Shown: positions 8,256 to 17,645 of the stretch, in pieces
Layout of the letters: each line of letters opens with the position of its first letter
How positions within the stretch are numbered: the first letter of the stretch is position 1
Assembly: GCA_023439125.1 (NCBI GenBank)
Contig: JAEXOU010000016.1
Span: 124,001 to 188,000 of the forward strand
Direction: 5' to 3'
DNA from: Bacillota bacterium
Lineage (GTDB): Bacteria > Bacillota > Clostridia > Lachnospirales > Lachnospiraceae
Length of the DNA stretch: 64,000 nucleotides
Made by a program: the position numbers and the translations under genes
The notes under the pieces: model-generated
Seen by the model: only the letters and a program-made list of their open reading frames with translations
The model's database searches: none
What the model was told of the DNA's origin: nothing

Positions 8256-8516
8256 AATATATTCTCCTTTAATATTACTTTTTTATGTCTACACACAATA
8301 AGTGCGTTATCGTTCATGACATTCTCATAAGAGAATACCCCAATATGATACAAATCTTACATAATATTTAGAAAATATAAGATATTATGCTAAACATTGA
8401 CACAATCTCGTATCATGTAGTATCCTAAACTATATCACATATTATACCATTCTATTTATAATGGTTCAATACAATTCGCAAAAAACAATAAGATTTAAGT
8501 GATATGAAAAAACTAT
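8256..8516. other. Divergent intergenic region
   Basis: AT-rich spacer between the minus-strand degV-type gene and the plus-strand SCIFF gene. I see no further gene or clear structured RNA. Confidence 0.4.
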
Positions 8517-8544
8517 TTGATATTTTATGAACATATGTTATAAT
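8517..8544 (+). promoter_or_regulatory. Promoter of the SCIFF gene
   Basis: TTGATA, a 16-base spacer, TATAAT. It is followed by a short leader and AGGAGGT before the SCIFF ATG. Confidence 0.65.
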
Positions 8545-8576
8545 ATCTAAAGCTATTCATACTAGGAGGTCTACAT

Positions 8577-8717
8577 ATGAAACATATTAAGACGTTAAAC
8601 ACAAAAAATTTAAAAGACACAATGAAAAAAGGTGGATGTGGTGAGTGCCAAACTTCTTGCCAGTCTGCATGTAAAACATCTTGTACAGTAGGAAATCAGA
8701 GCTGCGAAAACAAGTAG
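8577..8717 (+). CDS. scfA: SCIFF ribosomally made peptide precursor, 46 aa
   Basis: Six Cysteines In Forty-Five residues: the near-universal clostridial peptide substrate of a radical SAM thioether maturase. A leader-like N-terminus (MKHIKTLNTKNLKDTMKKGG) precedes a core with Cys at 21, 24, 28, 32, 36 and 43. The ATG follows AGGAGGT. The maturase gene lies directly downstream, separated by a hairpin. In the family, a core Cys is joined to the alpha carbon of a Thr to form a thioether. The biological role of SCIFF is still unknown. Confidence 0.93.
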   Translation: MKHIKTLNTKNLKDTMKKGGCGECQTSCQSACKTSCTVGNQSCENK

Positions 8718-8870
8718 TTTAGAATATTCGGGAAATACAAGTTTGAAAAGAATTGACTATTCAGTCCGCTTGTAAAATGCTCGTTATTTCGAGTTATTCA
8801 GGTCCACGATGCAAGATTAGTACATTGACATCGTTATGATGCCTAGTAACTGGATAGTTACAGAATAAGC

Positions 8871-8905
8871 AATAAGTAAGCAGCGTCGAAATGTCGCTGC
8901 TTATT
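8871..8905 (+). terminator. Hairpin between SCIFF and its maturase
   Basis: AATAAG(t)AAGCAGCG pairs with CGCTGCTTATT. It is probably a partial terminator or stabilising 3' structure that lets the peptide be made in excess of the enzyme. It also argues against starting the maturase at ATG 8908. Confidence 0.6.
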
Positions 8906-8934
8906 GTATGTTAGAAATAGAAAGGAGCAACAAA

Positions 8935-10308
8935 GTGATCCATCAGTACAAAAACAATGGGTACAATATCGTACTTGATGTTAATAGTGGTATGGTCCAT
9001 GTAGTAGATGATGTTGCCTATGACGTTATCGAACTTTTTGAAGAAAAAAGCAAAGAAGAAATCAAAGCAGAGATGCTTAAAAAATACAGTGATGTAGAGA
9101 AGATAGAAGAGGAAGTGGACTCAATCTATGAAGAAATTCTTCAGATGAAGAAGGATGGGCAGCTCTTCACAGATGATATCTATGAAGAATATATTGGTAG
9201 CTTTCAACAAAGAGAAACAGTAGTAAAAGCACTTTGTCTTCATATCGCTCATGACTGTAATCTGGCTTGTAAATACTGTTTTGCAGAAGAGGGTGAGTAT
9301 CATGGACGCCGTGCTTTGATGAGTTATGAAGTTGGAAAGAAGGCTTTGGATTTCTTAGTAGCTAATTCAGGTAACAGACGTAATCTAGAAGTCGATTTCT
9401 TTGGTGGAGAACCATTAATGAACTTTCAAGTAGTTAAGGATTTGGTCGCTTATGGAAGAAGCTTAGAAGAACCATACAATAAGAAGTTTCGGTTCACCTT
9501 AACGACGAATGGTGTTTTATTAAATGATGATGCAATGGAATTTGCAAACAAGGAAATGAGCAATGTGGTACTTAGTATTGATGGCCGTAAGGAAGTTCAT
9601 GACCATATGAGACCATTTCGTAAAGGTACTGGAAGTTATGACTTTATTGTACCTAAATTCCAAAAGCTTGCGGAAAGTAGAAATCATAAGAATTATTATG
9701 TCAGAGGAACTTTTACTCATAACAATCTTGATTTCGCTGATGATGTGAAGCACTTGGTAGATTTAGGATTCGAGCAAATTTCGGTTGAACCAGTAGTTGC
9801 ATTGCCAGAAGAGGAATATGCAATCCGTGAGGAGGATATTCCAAAGATTAAAGAAGAATACGATCGATTGGCAAAATATATCGTAGAGTCCAAGAAAAAC
9901 GGTAAGTTCTTTAATTTCTTCCATTTCATGATTGATTTAAGTGGAGGACCATGTGTGGCAAAACGTTTGTCAGGTTGTGGCTCGGGAACAGAATATTTAG
10001 CAGTAACACCATGGGGTGACTTATATCCATGTCATCAGTTCGTGGGAGAAGAAGAATTCCTTATGGGAAATGTGGAGGAAGGCGTTAAAGCAGTAAACAT
10101 TCGTCAAGAATTTAAAAGCTGTAATGTTTATGCAAAAGAGAAGTGCAAAAGCTGTTTTGCAAAATTTTATTGCAGTGGTGGATGTTCGGCCAACGCATAT
10201 AAATTCCATGGTAATATCAATGATGCATATGATATCGGATGCGAATTGCAGAGAAAACGTGTAGAATGTGCGTTAATGATAAAAGCTGCGCAAGCAGATA
10301 CAAATTAA
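8935..10308 (+). CDS. scfB: SCIFF maturase, radical SAM/SPASM enzyme, 457 aa
   Basis: Forms thioether crosslinks in the upstream SCIFF peptide using S-adenosylmethionine and iron-sulfur clusters. GTG 8935 is chosen because AAAGGAG lies seven bases upstream and because the family normally begins with IHQYKxNGYNIVLD. The N-terminal ~85 residues resemble a peptide-recognition domain. The radical SAM cluster motif CNLACKYC is near residue 108, and FFGGEPLMN follows. The SPASM region near the C-terminus carries auxiliary-cluster cysteines (CGSGTEYLAV, LYPCHQF, CNVYAKEKCKSCFAKFYCSGGC read in pieces). It is followed 14 bases later by secDF, so the two may be cotranscribed. Confidence 0.93.
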   Translation: MIHQYKNNGYNIVLDVNSGMVHVVDDVAYDVIELFEEKSKEEIKAEMLKKYSDVEKIEEEVDSIYEEILQMKKDGQLFTDDIYEEYIGSFQQRETVVKALCLHIAHDCNLACKYCFAEEGEYHGRRALMSYEVGKKALDFLVANSGNRRNLEVDFFGGEPLMNFQVVKDLVAYGRSLEEPYNKKFRFTLTTNGVLLNDDAMEFANKEMSNVVLSIDGRKEVHDHMRPFRKGTGSYDFIVPKFQKLAESRNHKNYYVRGTFTHNNLDFADDVKHLVDLGFEQISVEPVVALPEEEYAIREEDIPKIKEEYDRLAKYIVESKKNGKFFNFFHFMIDLSGGPCVAKRLSGCGSGTEYLAVTPWGDLYPCHQFVGEEEFLMGNVEEGVKAVNIRQEFKSCNVYAKEKCKSCFAKFYCSGGCSANAYKFHGNINDAYDIGCELQRKRVECALMIKAAQADTN

Positions 10309-10322
10309 GGAGGACGTAGAGA

Positions 10323-12584
10323 ATGAAAGATAAAGGCAAGGGCATAATCAGCTTAATTATAACTGTACTAGTAATTGCAGTAGTTTCATTAGTTGCCACT
10401 GTTGGTATTGGTTCTGACAAGATTGGTAGTGCTAGTGATGTTAAGTTAGGTCTCGATTTAGCTGGTGGTGTAAGTATCACTTATGAAACAGTAAAAGAAA
10501 ACCCAACAGAAGAAGAGATGGAAGATATTAAGTATAAGATGGAACTCCGTGCACAAGAAGAGAGTACAGAGTCTGTTGTTTACAAAGAAGGTGACAATCG
10601 TGTTAATGTTGATATCCCAGATGTAACCGATGCCAATGAAGTATTAGAACGTCTTGGTAAAGCTGGTACAATTTATTTTATCTATGGTGAAGGCGAAAGT
10701 GGTGTAGCAAATGTTAGATATAATTCTGAAACCAACGAACCTGAGTTAACAAGACCAATGGAAGAGATTATTGCCGCAAAAGATGTAGTAATTGATGGTA
10801 CCGATATCCAGAATTCGGAGGCTGTTTATACAAAGGATAATATGGGGGCGATTGAATACCTAGTTAAGCTTACACTGACTGAAGCCGGTAAAACAAAATT
10901 TGCTAAGGGTTCAGCCTATGCGGCTCAATTTTATTCTTATATCTCAAATACTGATTTTCGTGGCTGTATCGCAATTGTGTATGATAATGAGGTTGTAAGT
11001 GTACCAGGCGTGAAAACTGCGATTACAGATGGTATCGCAACAATCAGTGGTCAAAAGGATATCGAGGAAGCAAGAGATTTAGCTTCTGTCATTCGTATTG
11101 GTGCTCTTCCATTGGAGTTAAAGCAGATTCGTTCTACAGTTGTTGGTGCAAAACTCGGTATTGAGGCAATTAATACAAGCTTACTTGCGGGTTTGATTGG
11201 CTTTGTTATTATTCTTTTATTTATGATAGTTTACTATCGTATTCCAGGGTTAGCAGCTAGTTTAGCTCTTGCTTTGTACGTAGGTCTAGAGGTTATCTGT
11301 TTAAATATTTTTGATGTAACCTTAACTTTACCTGGTGTGGCTGGTATTATTCTGTCAATTGGTATGGCAGTAGATGCCAATGTTATTATATTCCAAAGAA
11401 TTCGAGAAGAACTTGCTACAGGAAAAACTGTTCGTTCTGCTATGAAGCTAGGTTTTCATAAAGCATTGTCCGCAATTGTTGATGGTAATGTAACGACATT
11501 AATTGCAGCAGCAATACTTTACTTCTTAGGTTCTGGTCCAATTAAAGGCTTTGCACAAACATTAGCAATTGGTGTTATTTTATCTATGTTTACTGCACTG
11601 TTCGTAACAAAGTACATTCTAACAGGTCTTTATAATATTGGTTTTGATACAGAAAAATTCTATGGAGTACAAAAAGAGAGGAAGAAGGTATTCGATTTCG
11701 TTGGTAATGGTAGAAAATATATCTTTATTTCTGGATTTCTAATTCTATTAGGCTTTGGTGCTATGATTGCTTATAAAGCAGGTAGTGGTAATTCCTTAGC
11801 TTATGGACTTGATTTTCAAGGTGGTACCTCCACTCAGATTACATTACCTGATTCAATAACAGCTGATGTATCAAAAGATTTAGAAGCACTTGTTATGGAT
11901 GAAATAGGTGTTATTGGTGAAATAGTACGCGTCCGTGATGAGAATTCATATATCATTAAGACAGTCGAATTAAACGAAGATCAAAAGGCGGCTCTTGATA
12001 AACGTATTATTACGGAATATAATGCAGACCCAGAGTTGATTACATCGGAAAGTATTAGTGGTACCGTAAGTAACGAGATGAAGTCGGATGCAATTAAAGC
12101 TGTAGTCATTGCAACAATCTGTATGTTGCTTTATATTTGGATTCGTTTTAAGGATATTGCATTTGCATCTAGTGCAGTACTTGCTTTAATCCATGATGTT
12201 TTAGTAGTATTAACGATATATGCTGTCGCAAGGATTTCGGTTGGCAGTACATTTATAGCGTGTATGCTAACAATTGTTGGTTACTCCATCAATGCAACAA
12301 TCGTAATCTTCGACCGTATTCGTGAGAATTTAAAGACAAGATTAAAGAAAGATTCTTTAAAGGATCTTGTAAATACAAGTATTAGTCAGACATTTTCTAG
12401 AAGTATCAATACATCATTGACAACCTTTATCATGGTTGCAGTATTAGCTATCCTTGGTGTAGAGTCTGTGAAAGAATTTGCTGTTCCATTGATGGGTGGT
12501 ATTGTATGTGGTGCATATTCTTCAATTTGTATTACAGGTAGTTTATGGTACTTCTATCAGAAGAAAATTGGGAAGGCAGAATAA
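10323..12584 (+). CDS. secDF: Fused protein-export membrane protein SecDF, 753 aa
   Basis: Accessory subunits of the Sec translocon that use the proton gradient to pull exported proteins across the membrane, here as one chain. Each half has a first helix, a large extracellular domain and five more helices. The SecD half begins near DLAGGVSITYE and has SIGMAVDANVIIFQRIREEL. The SecF half begins near YGLDFQGGTSTQI and has TIVGYSINATIVIFDRIREN. AGGAGG sits before the ATG. Its place directly after the SCIFF maturase is common in Clostridia. Confidence 0.95.
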   Translation: MKDKGKGIISLIITVLVIAVVSLVATVGIGSDKIGSASDVKLGLDLAGGVSITYETVKENPTEEEMEDIKYKMELRAQEESTESVVYKEGDNRVNVDIPDVTDANEVLERLGKAGTIYFIYGEGESGVANVRYNSETNEPELTRPMEEIIAAKDVVIDGTDIQNSEAVYTKDNMGAIEYLVKLTLTEAGKTKFAKGSAYAAQFYSYISNTDFRGCIAIVYDNEVVSVPGVKTAITDGIATISGQKDIEEARDLASVIRIGALPLELKQIRSTVVGAKLGIEAINTSLLAGLIGFVIILLFMIVYYRIPGLAASLALALYVGLEVICLNIFDVTLTLPGVAGIILSIGMAVDANVIIFQRIREELATGKTVRSAMKLGFHKALSAIVDGNVTTLIAAAILYFLGSGPIKGFAQTLAIGVILSMFTALFVTKYILTGLYNIGFDTEKFYGVQKERKKVFDFVGNGRKYIFISGFLILLGFGAMIAYKAGSGNSLAYGLDFQGGTSTQITLPDSITADVSKDLEALVMDEIGVIGEIVRVRDENSYIIKTVELNEDQKAALDKRIITEYNADPELITSESISGTVSNEMKSDAIKAVVIATICMLLYIWIRFKDIAFASSAVLALIHDVLVVLTIYAVARISVGSTFIACMLTIVGYSINATIVIFDRIRENLKTRLKKDSLKDLVNTSISQTFSRSINTSLTTFIMVAVLAILGVESVKEFAVPLMGGIVCGAYSSICITGSLWYFYQKKIGKAE

Positions 12585-12600
12585 GTTTTAGAAGACATAA

Positions 12601-12636
12601 AGGAAGGGAGCTGTTTTTACAGCCCTTTTCCTTTTT
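12601..12636 (+). terminator. Intrinsic terminator after secDF
   Basis: AGGAAGGGAGCTGT pairs with ACAGCCCTTTTCCT, followed by TTTTT. Confidence 0.8.
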
Positions 12637-12664
12637 CGACGTAATAGGAAAGTGATTGGCGCTA

Positions 12665-12684
12665 GTGTTTTGCACGCAAAACAC
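12665..12684. repeat. R3 core palindrome, partial copy
   Basis: GTGTTTTGC-ac-GCAAAACAC followed by TTTTT. Only the 3' hairpin of the R3 family is present, about 20 bases before the recJ ATG. Confidence 0.65.
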
Positions 12685-12706
12685 TTTTTAATAGAGGGAT
12701 AGGTAT

Positions 12707-14488
12707 ATGAAAGAAAAATGGATGCTCGAGGCAAAGCGAGCTGATTTTAATAACTTAGGAGAGCAATTTACAATTAGCCCAGTGTTAGCTAGACTTATTG
12801 TAAATCGAGGACATCAGACAGAAGAACAAATACGACGTTTTTTAGAATGTGATTTATCCTTGTTTTACGATGGACGACAGATGAAAGACATGAATAAGGC
12901 GGTTGAGCTATTAGTTAATGCAATTCATGCAAATGAAATCATTGCAATTGGTACTGATTTTGATAATGATGGAATCTTATCTGGGTATACTTTACACCGA
13001 GCAATTGAGCGTGTGGGGGGAAAGGCTTTGCTATATGCACCAGATCGTGTGTCAGAAGGCTATGGATTAAATCGACGTATTATTGATGATGCAAGAGATG
13101 CTGGAAGTAATATCATTATTACTTGTGATAACGGTATTGCTGCTTTTGATGCCATCGATTATGCAAAATCACTTGGTATGACAGTGATTGTTACCGATCA
13201 TCATGAAGTTGCATTTACAGAGAAAGAGGATGGAACAAGAGAATTTATCCTACCAAATGCAGATGCTGTAGTGAATCCAAAACAACAGGATTGTGACTAT
13301 CCTTTTAAAGGACTCTGTGGTGCTGGTATTGTCTTTAAGTTAATCTGCGTTCTCTATGAGCAGTTCCATATTTCCTTAGAAGAAGCCTATGAGCTCTTAG
13401 AGTTTACAGCAATTGCTACGGTTGCCGATGTTATGGATCTAGTTGATGAAAATCGTATCATCGTAAAGTATGGATTATCTCTGTTAAGAAATACAAAAAA
13501 TCTTGGATTACGAGCTTTAATTGAAGAATGTGCAATCAATATGGAGAAACTATCCTCATATCACATTGGGTTCATCATTGGTCCATGCTTTAATGCAGCT
13601 GGACGCTTGGATACGGTTGCAATGGCATTCGATTTACTTCAGGCTTCCAATGAGCTAGATGCTAAGAGGCTTGCAAAACAATTACGTGAGTTAAATGAAA
13701 ACAGAAAAGAAATGACACACGAAGGTGTATTGCAGGCAATTGAACTTGTAGAAAATACTGATATTAAAGATGATAAGGTACTTTTAATTAATCTAAAAGA
13801 TATTCATGAAAGTTTAGTTGGAATTATTGCAGGACGTGTTCGTGAAAAATATCATAAACCCGCTTTTGTTTTTGCTGAGGTAGAGAATGGAATCAAAGGT
13901 TCTGGTCGTTCCATAGAAGCATATAACATGTTTGAAGAGCTTCTAAAATGTAAAGACCTTCTTAGTAAATTCGGTGGTCATCCGATGGCCGCAGGTCTAT
14001 CCTTGCCTAAAGAAAATTTGGAACTGCTAAGTAAAAGGTTAAATGAGAATACTAGTTTGGTAGAGGAAGATTTTGTTCCTATTGTTAAGATTGATGTACC
14101 TCTTCCGATTGGGTATTTAAACTTCGATTTCTTAGATGAACTAGAACGGTTGGAGCCTTTCGGAAAAGGAAATGTAAAACCAGTGTTTGCAGAACAACAT
14201 TTTAAGATAAGAAAAGCAACGATTCTCGGGAAAAATCAAAATGTGCTAAAACTTGCAATCAATAATATGGATGGGTTTGAGATAGATGCTCTTTACTTTG
14301 GTGATATTCCGACTTTCAATGAATACGTAGAGACCAAGTTTGGATGTGAAGAAGTGAGGAAGATGTATCAAGGACAATGGAATAACATCGATTTAGCATT
14401 TACGTATTATCCTTCGGTGAATGAATATATGGGAAGTCAAAGTATTCAAATTATCATTCAGAACTATTGTCATATTGTAGGAAAGTAG
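12707..14488 (+). CDS. recJ: Single-strand DNA exonuclease RecJ, 593 aa
   Basis: 5'-3' exonuclease on single-stranded DNA in recombination and mismatch repair. The DHH phosphoesterase core has GTDFDNDGILSGY (near residue 83), TCDNGIAA, and VTDHHEV carrying the metal-binding DHH. The DHHA1 domain has the nucleic-acid-binding KFGGHPMAAGL segment. A C-terminal RecJ OB domain follows. Length is typical for Firmicutes. The start follows a modest site (AGAGGGATAGG). Confidence 0.9.
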   Translation: MKEKWMLEAKRADFNNLGEQFTISPVLARLIVNRGHQTEEQIRRFLECDLSLFYDGRQMKDMNKAVELLVNAIHANEIIAIGTDFDNDGILSGYTLHRAIERVGGKALLYAPDRVSEGYGLNRRIIDDARDAGSNIIITCDNGIAAFDAIDYAKSLGMTVIVTDHHEVAFTEKEDGTREFILPNADAVVNPKQQDCDYPFKGLCGAGIVFKLICVLYEQFHISLEEAYELLEFTAIATVADVMDLVDENRIIVKYGLSLLRNTKNLGLRALIEECAINMEKLSSYHIGFIIGPCFNAAGRLDTVAMAFDLLQASNELDAKRLAKQLRELNENRKEMTHEGVLQAIELVENTDIKDDKVLLINLKDIHESLVGIIAGRVREKYHKPAFVFAEVENGIKGSGRSIEAYNMFEELLKCKDLLSKFGGHPMAAGLSLPKENLELLSKRLNENTSLVEEDFVPIVKIDVPLPIGYLNFDFLDELERLEPFGKGNVKPVFAEQHFKIRKATILGKNQNVLKLAINNMDGFEIDALYFGDIPTFNEYVETKFGCEEVRKMYQGQWNNIDLAFTYYPSVNEYMGSQSIQIIIQNYCHIVGK

Positions 14489-14508
14489 ATAAGGAGTTAG
14501 GTAGAGAC

Positions 14509-14829
14509 ATGACAGAACAACTACAAACATTAGATTTAGAATTAAAAGAACTATTTATTAAACAAGAGTATGAGCAAATGATAGAGCTATTAAATAATAC
14601 AGCTGATAATGATGTAGTCGAGATGACGGTTCAAAATTGGGATATCGTAAAAAAGTATAGTGATCAAGGTCGTACGGATCTATTACGTCAACACCTTACA
14701 TTTGTAGCCTACGCAAGCTTTATTACAGAGTATTCTGGTAAACGCAGTCTTTTTGAGGATGCAGTGTATCAAGAAAAGTTCTCTTTATTTGAAGAGGTCT
14801 TTGAAAAATTACAAGCTGAAAAGAATTAA
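14509..14829 (+). CDS. Hypothetical acidic protein, 106 aa
   Basis: ATG 14509 is preferred over the upstream ATG that overlaps recJ because AAGGAG lies just before it. The product is all-helical in appearance, acidic and soluble (for example LDLELKELFIKQEYEQMIELL). No catalytic motif is visible. It lies 20 bases after recJ and is probably cotranscribed with it. An R1 repeat begins seven bases after the stop. Not recognised. Confidence 0.65.
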   Translation: MTEQLQTLDLELKELFIKQEYEQMIELLNNTADNDVVEMTVQNWDIVKKYSDQGRTDLLRQHLTFVAYASFITEYSGKRSLFEDAVYQEKFSLFEEVFEKLQAEKN

Positions 14830-14836
14830 ACGAGAC

Positions 14837-15024
14837 GTCATTTTGCACAAGGAAATGTTAAGAATATGGGATGACCAACATAATTTATTCGCAACACGCT
14901 TTCGCTTGAATGAAGTCGTAACGGTACGTAAGGGCCTAAAATACAACCCTAAGTAGCGATGACTTCATAACAGTATGCTCCTAAATTATGTTTGTCATCC
15001 CATTTTTGTAATTTTAAAAATGAT
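14837..15024 (+). repeat. R1 palindromic element, copy 2
   Basis: The left end GTCATTTTGCACA is intact and the large internal palindrome is conserved (GGGATGACCAACATAATTTA with its partner near 14982-15001). The right terminal repeat has decayed to AAAAATGA-like sequence. Confidence 0.8.
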
Positions 15025-15053
15025 ATATGAAGCTATAGAAAGATAGAAAGATT

Positions 15054-15109
15054 TCGCTTACGCGACCGCGCTTGGCGCGAGTGTTTTGCAAGCAAAACAC
15101 TTTGTTCTT
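15054..15109. repeat. R3 element, copy 2
   Basis: Nearly identical to 7336-7391, including GTGTTTTGC-aa-GCAAAACAC and the following CTTTGTTCTT. It lies about 30 bases after R1 copy 2. Confidence 0.75.
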
Positions 15110-15181
15110 GATATTTTGTTAAGTGAATGGTAAACTTGTGAAAGGGTAAAATAAGGATAACAAAAAGAAAAGGAGAATGGC

Positions 15182-15925
15182 ATGCGTAACATTCAATTAG
15201 CGATCGAGTATGATGGTTCCCGTTATGATGGTTGGCAGAAGCAGGCAGGGCGTTCTACAGTTACAATTCAAGATAAAATTGAAGATGTGCTGACTAAAAT
15301 GGAGAATGAACCTGTGGAAGTAATAGGTGCAGCAAGAACCGAAGCAGGTGTTCATGCATATCGTCAAATAGCCAATTTTAAAACGAATTCTGACTTAAAG
15401 GTTTATGAGATCAAACAGTATTTGAATCGCTTCTTACCACGAGATATTGCGGTAACTGAGGCATTAGAAGTACCAGAAAGATTTCATGCTAGTTTTAATG
15501 CTGTCTCTTTTGAATATGAATATAAAATCTCAATTGGAGAAGTGCCTTCGGTGTTCGAACGTAAATATAATTACTATTGTTTCAAACGTCCGAATATCGA
15601 TGCAATGAAGGAAGCTGCAAAGTTAATGATTGGAAAACATGATTTTAAAGCATTTTCTGATAATAAGCGAATGAAGAAATCGACAGAACGTACGATCTAC
15701 GCAATCGATGTTTACGGAGATAACAAAGAGATCGTGATTACTGTTAAGGGTGATGATTTCTGGCCTCATATGGTACGCATTATGGTTGGTACGTTACTAG
15801 AGGTTGGCTTAGGAGAGAAAAAGGCATCCGATATTACTGATATTCTCGCAAGTAAGGATCGAGAAAAAGCAGGTTCAACCGCAGAAGCAAAAGGATTATT
15901 TTTAGTGGATGTTAATTACCAATAA
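15182..15925 (+). CDS. TruA-family tRNA pseudouridine synthase with altered catalytic residue, 247 aa
   Basis: TruA converts U38-U40 of tRNA anticodon stems to pseudouridine. The fold signatures are present: IEYDGSRYDGWQ at the start, FHASFNAVSFEYEY and DDFWPHMVRIMVGTLLEVG near the end. The catalytic loop, normally GRTDAGVHA, reads ARTEAGVHA (GAA codon), so the essential Asp nucleophile is Glu. The chain is otherwise full length with a good ribosome site (AAAAGGAG). It may be a second, divergent paralogue with altered or lost activity. Whether another truA exists cannot be seen here. Confidence 0.85.
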   Translation: MRNIQLAIEYDGSRYDGWQKQAGRSTVTIQDKIEDVLTKMENEPVEVIGAARTEAGVHAYRQIANFKTNSDLKVYEIKQYLNRFLPRDIAVTEALEVPERFHASFNAVSFEYEYKISIGEVPSVFERKYNYYCFKRPNIDAMKEAAKLMIGKHDFKAFSDNKRMKKSTERTIYAIDVYGDNKEIVITVKGDDFWPHMVRIMVGTLLEVGLGEKKASDITDILASKDREKAGSTAEAKGLFLVDVNYQ

Positions 15926-15944
15926 AGATAGGAGAGATTAAGCT

Positions 15945-16343
15945 ATGGCAGAGTTAGTAATCAAAGTAAAAGGAATCGTAAAAGACGGTGATACTTATCT
16001 AGTTGTTAAGAAATGGTATGATGACTGTGTTGTTAATCCATACCGTTGGCAGTTTATAGATGGAGATATTGAGGTTGGAGAGGATCCCGCAAAAGCTGTT
16101 GTTCGTGTAATTAAAGAACAAACAGGGATTGATGCTGTCATGGACGCTCCGCTATATACTTGGTCGAATATTGTTGGAGAACGCCATATTGTTGGAATTT
16201 GCTATGAATGTTTTGCTTTGAATAAAGAAACAGTATTGTGTGAAGATTTAATTGAATATGAATGGATTCCAAAGGATGACTTCGGAAAATACATTGATAA
16301 TAAAGCTGTACTTCATGACTTAGCAAATTCTAATTTTGCGTGA
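15945..16343 (+). CDS. Nudix-fold protein with degenerate Nudix box, 132 aa
   Basis: The Nudix signature G-x5-E-x7-R-E-U-x-E-E-x-G-U appears as GDIEVGE...RVIKEQTGI. The first Glu of REU is Val and the second of EE is Gln, so only part of the metal-binding set remains. The rest has the compact length and WIPKDDFGKY tail of small Nudix hydrolases. It sits 19 bases after the truA-like gene and overlaps the region just before pyrC. It may hydrolyse a nucleoside diphosphate derivative weakly, or act as a ligand-binding domain. Confidence 0.7.
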   Translation: MAELVIKVKGIVKDGDTYLVVKKWYDDCVVNPYRWQFIDGDIEVGEDPAKAVVRVIKEQTGIDAVMDAPLYTWSNIVGERHIVGICYECFALNKETVLCEDLIEYEWIPKDDFGKYIDNKAVLHDLANSNFA

Positions 16344-16356
16344 AAGGGGGTCAGGA

Positions 16357-17631
16357 GTGAGAATATTAATTAAACAAGGATATATCTTAGACCCAGCTTC
16401 TAATCGAGAGGGAATCTATGATTTATTAATCGAAGATGATAGGATAAAAGAAATCGCAGAGCAGATAACATGTAACGTAGATGAAACAATTGATGCAACA
16501 GGTTGCTATGTAATGCCTGGTTTTATCGATTTACATGTGCATTTACGTGAACCAGGTTTTGAATATAAAGAAACAATTGCATCTGGTTCACGAGCAGCTG
16601 CAGCGGGCGGCTATACTACAATTTGTCCAATGCCAAATACGAATCCATCGATTGATAGTAGAGAGATGGTAGAATTCTTAAATGAAAAAAGTCGAACGGA
16701 TTCGTTGATACATATTGTTCCTGTTGGAGCAGTAACGAAAGGACAAGCTGGAAAAGAGCTTGCAGATATTATGGGGATGGCGAATGCAGGTGCATTGGCA
16801 ATTAGTGAGGATGGTAAGTCCGTAATGGACGTACTTGTCTATGTTCAAGGAATGAAAGAAGCAAAGAAAGCTGGAATTGCTGTATTTGCACATTGTGAAG
16901 ATAAATCTTTAGTTCGTGGTGGTGTCATGAATGAAAGTGACAAATCAAGAGAGCTAGGGTTGCCTGGTATTACGAATGCAGTGGAAGATGTCATTGCTGC
17001 AAGAGACATCTTTTTAGCTCAAGAAACACAAGTTCGGTTACATCTGTGCCACTGCTCTACAAAAGCGAGTGTTTCTTTAATCAAGCTGGCAAAAGAACTT
17101 GGAATTCAAGTAACTGGCGAAGTGTGCCCTCATCATTTTACAATGAGTGATGATGAAATAACAGAGGATAGTTCAAGATTTAAGATGAACCCACCTCTAC
17201 GTAGCAGAGAAGATGTGATCGCCTTGAAAGAAGGTTTACGAGATAATATTATGGATGTTATCTCTACCGATCACGCACCTCATTCAGAGGAGGAAAAGAA
17301 TGGTTCAATGTTGAAATCTCCTTTTGGTATTGTTGGGTCAGAAACTGCTTTTGCATTAACTATGACAGAACTTGTAAAACCTGGTTATTTAACACCGATG
17401 CAGATGGTTGAAAAGATGAGCTATCATCCAGCGAAGATTCTAGGGATTGATAAGGGAAGCTTAGCTGTTGGAAAGGTAGCTGATATTACAATCGCGGACC
17501 CAAATATGACTTACTGTATCGATAAGAATAAATTTTTATCCAAAGGAAAAAACACTCCTTTTGATGGCAAAAAGGTTGTAGGTAAAGTTTTATTTACTCT
17601 AGTAGATGGAAAAATTGTTTATAAAGCATAA
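16357..17631 (+). CDS. pyrC: Dihydroorotase, 424 aa
   Basis: Interconverts carbamoyl-aspartate and dihydroorotate in pyrimidine synthesis, with a binuclear zinc site. Metal ligands are seen in DLHVHLREPG, in the CHCSTK and CPHHF segments, and in STDHAPHS. GTG 16357 is chosen, close behind AAAGGGGG. An upstream TTG gives an N-terminal extension with no support. It is followed 14 bases later by pyrF. Confidence 0.93.
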   Translation: MRILIKQGYILDPASNREGIYDLLIEDDRIKEIAEQITCNVDETIDATGCYVMPGFIDLHVHLREPGFEYKETIASGSRAAAAGGYTTICPMPNTNPSIDSREMVEFLNEKSRTDSLIHIVPVGAVTKGQAGKELADIMGMANAGALAISEDGKSVMDVLVYVQGMKEAKKAGIAVFAHCEDKSLVRGGVMNESDKSRELGLPGITNAVEDVIAARDIFLAQETQVRLHLCHCSTKASVSLIKLAKELGIQVTGEVCPHHFTMSDDEITEDSSRFKMNPPLRSREDVIALKEGLRDNIMDVISTDHAPHSEEEKNGSMLKSPFGIVGSETAFALTMTELVKPGYLTPMQMVEKMSYHPAKILGIDKGSLAVGKVADITIADPNMTYCIDKNKFLSKGKNTPFDGKKVVGKVLFTLVDGKIVYKA

Positions 17632-17645
17632 GGGAGGCAAATGAG

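Noticed and set aside
14753..14956. 67-codon ORF over the end of the 106-residue gene and R1 copy 2
   Set aside because: Runs through the palindromic repeat in another frame and has no ribosome site.
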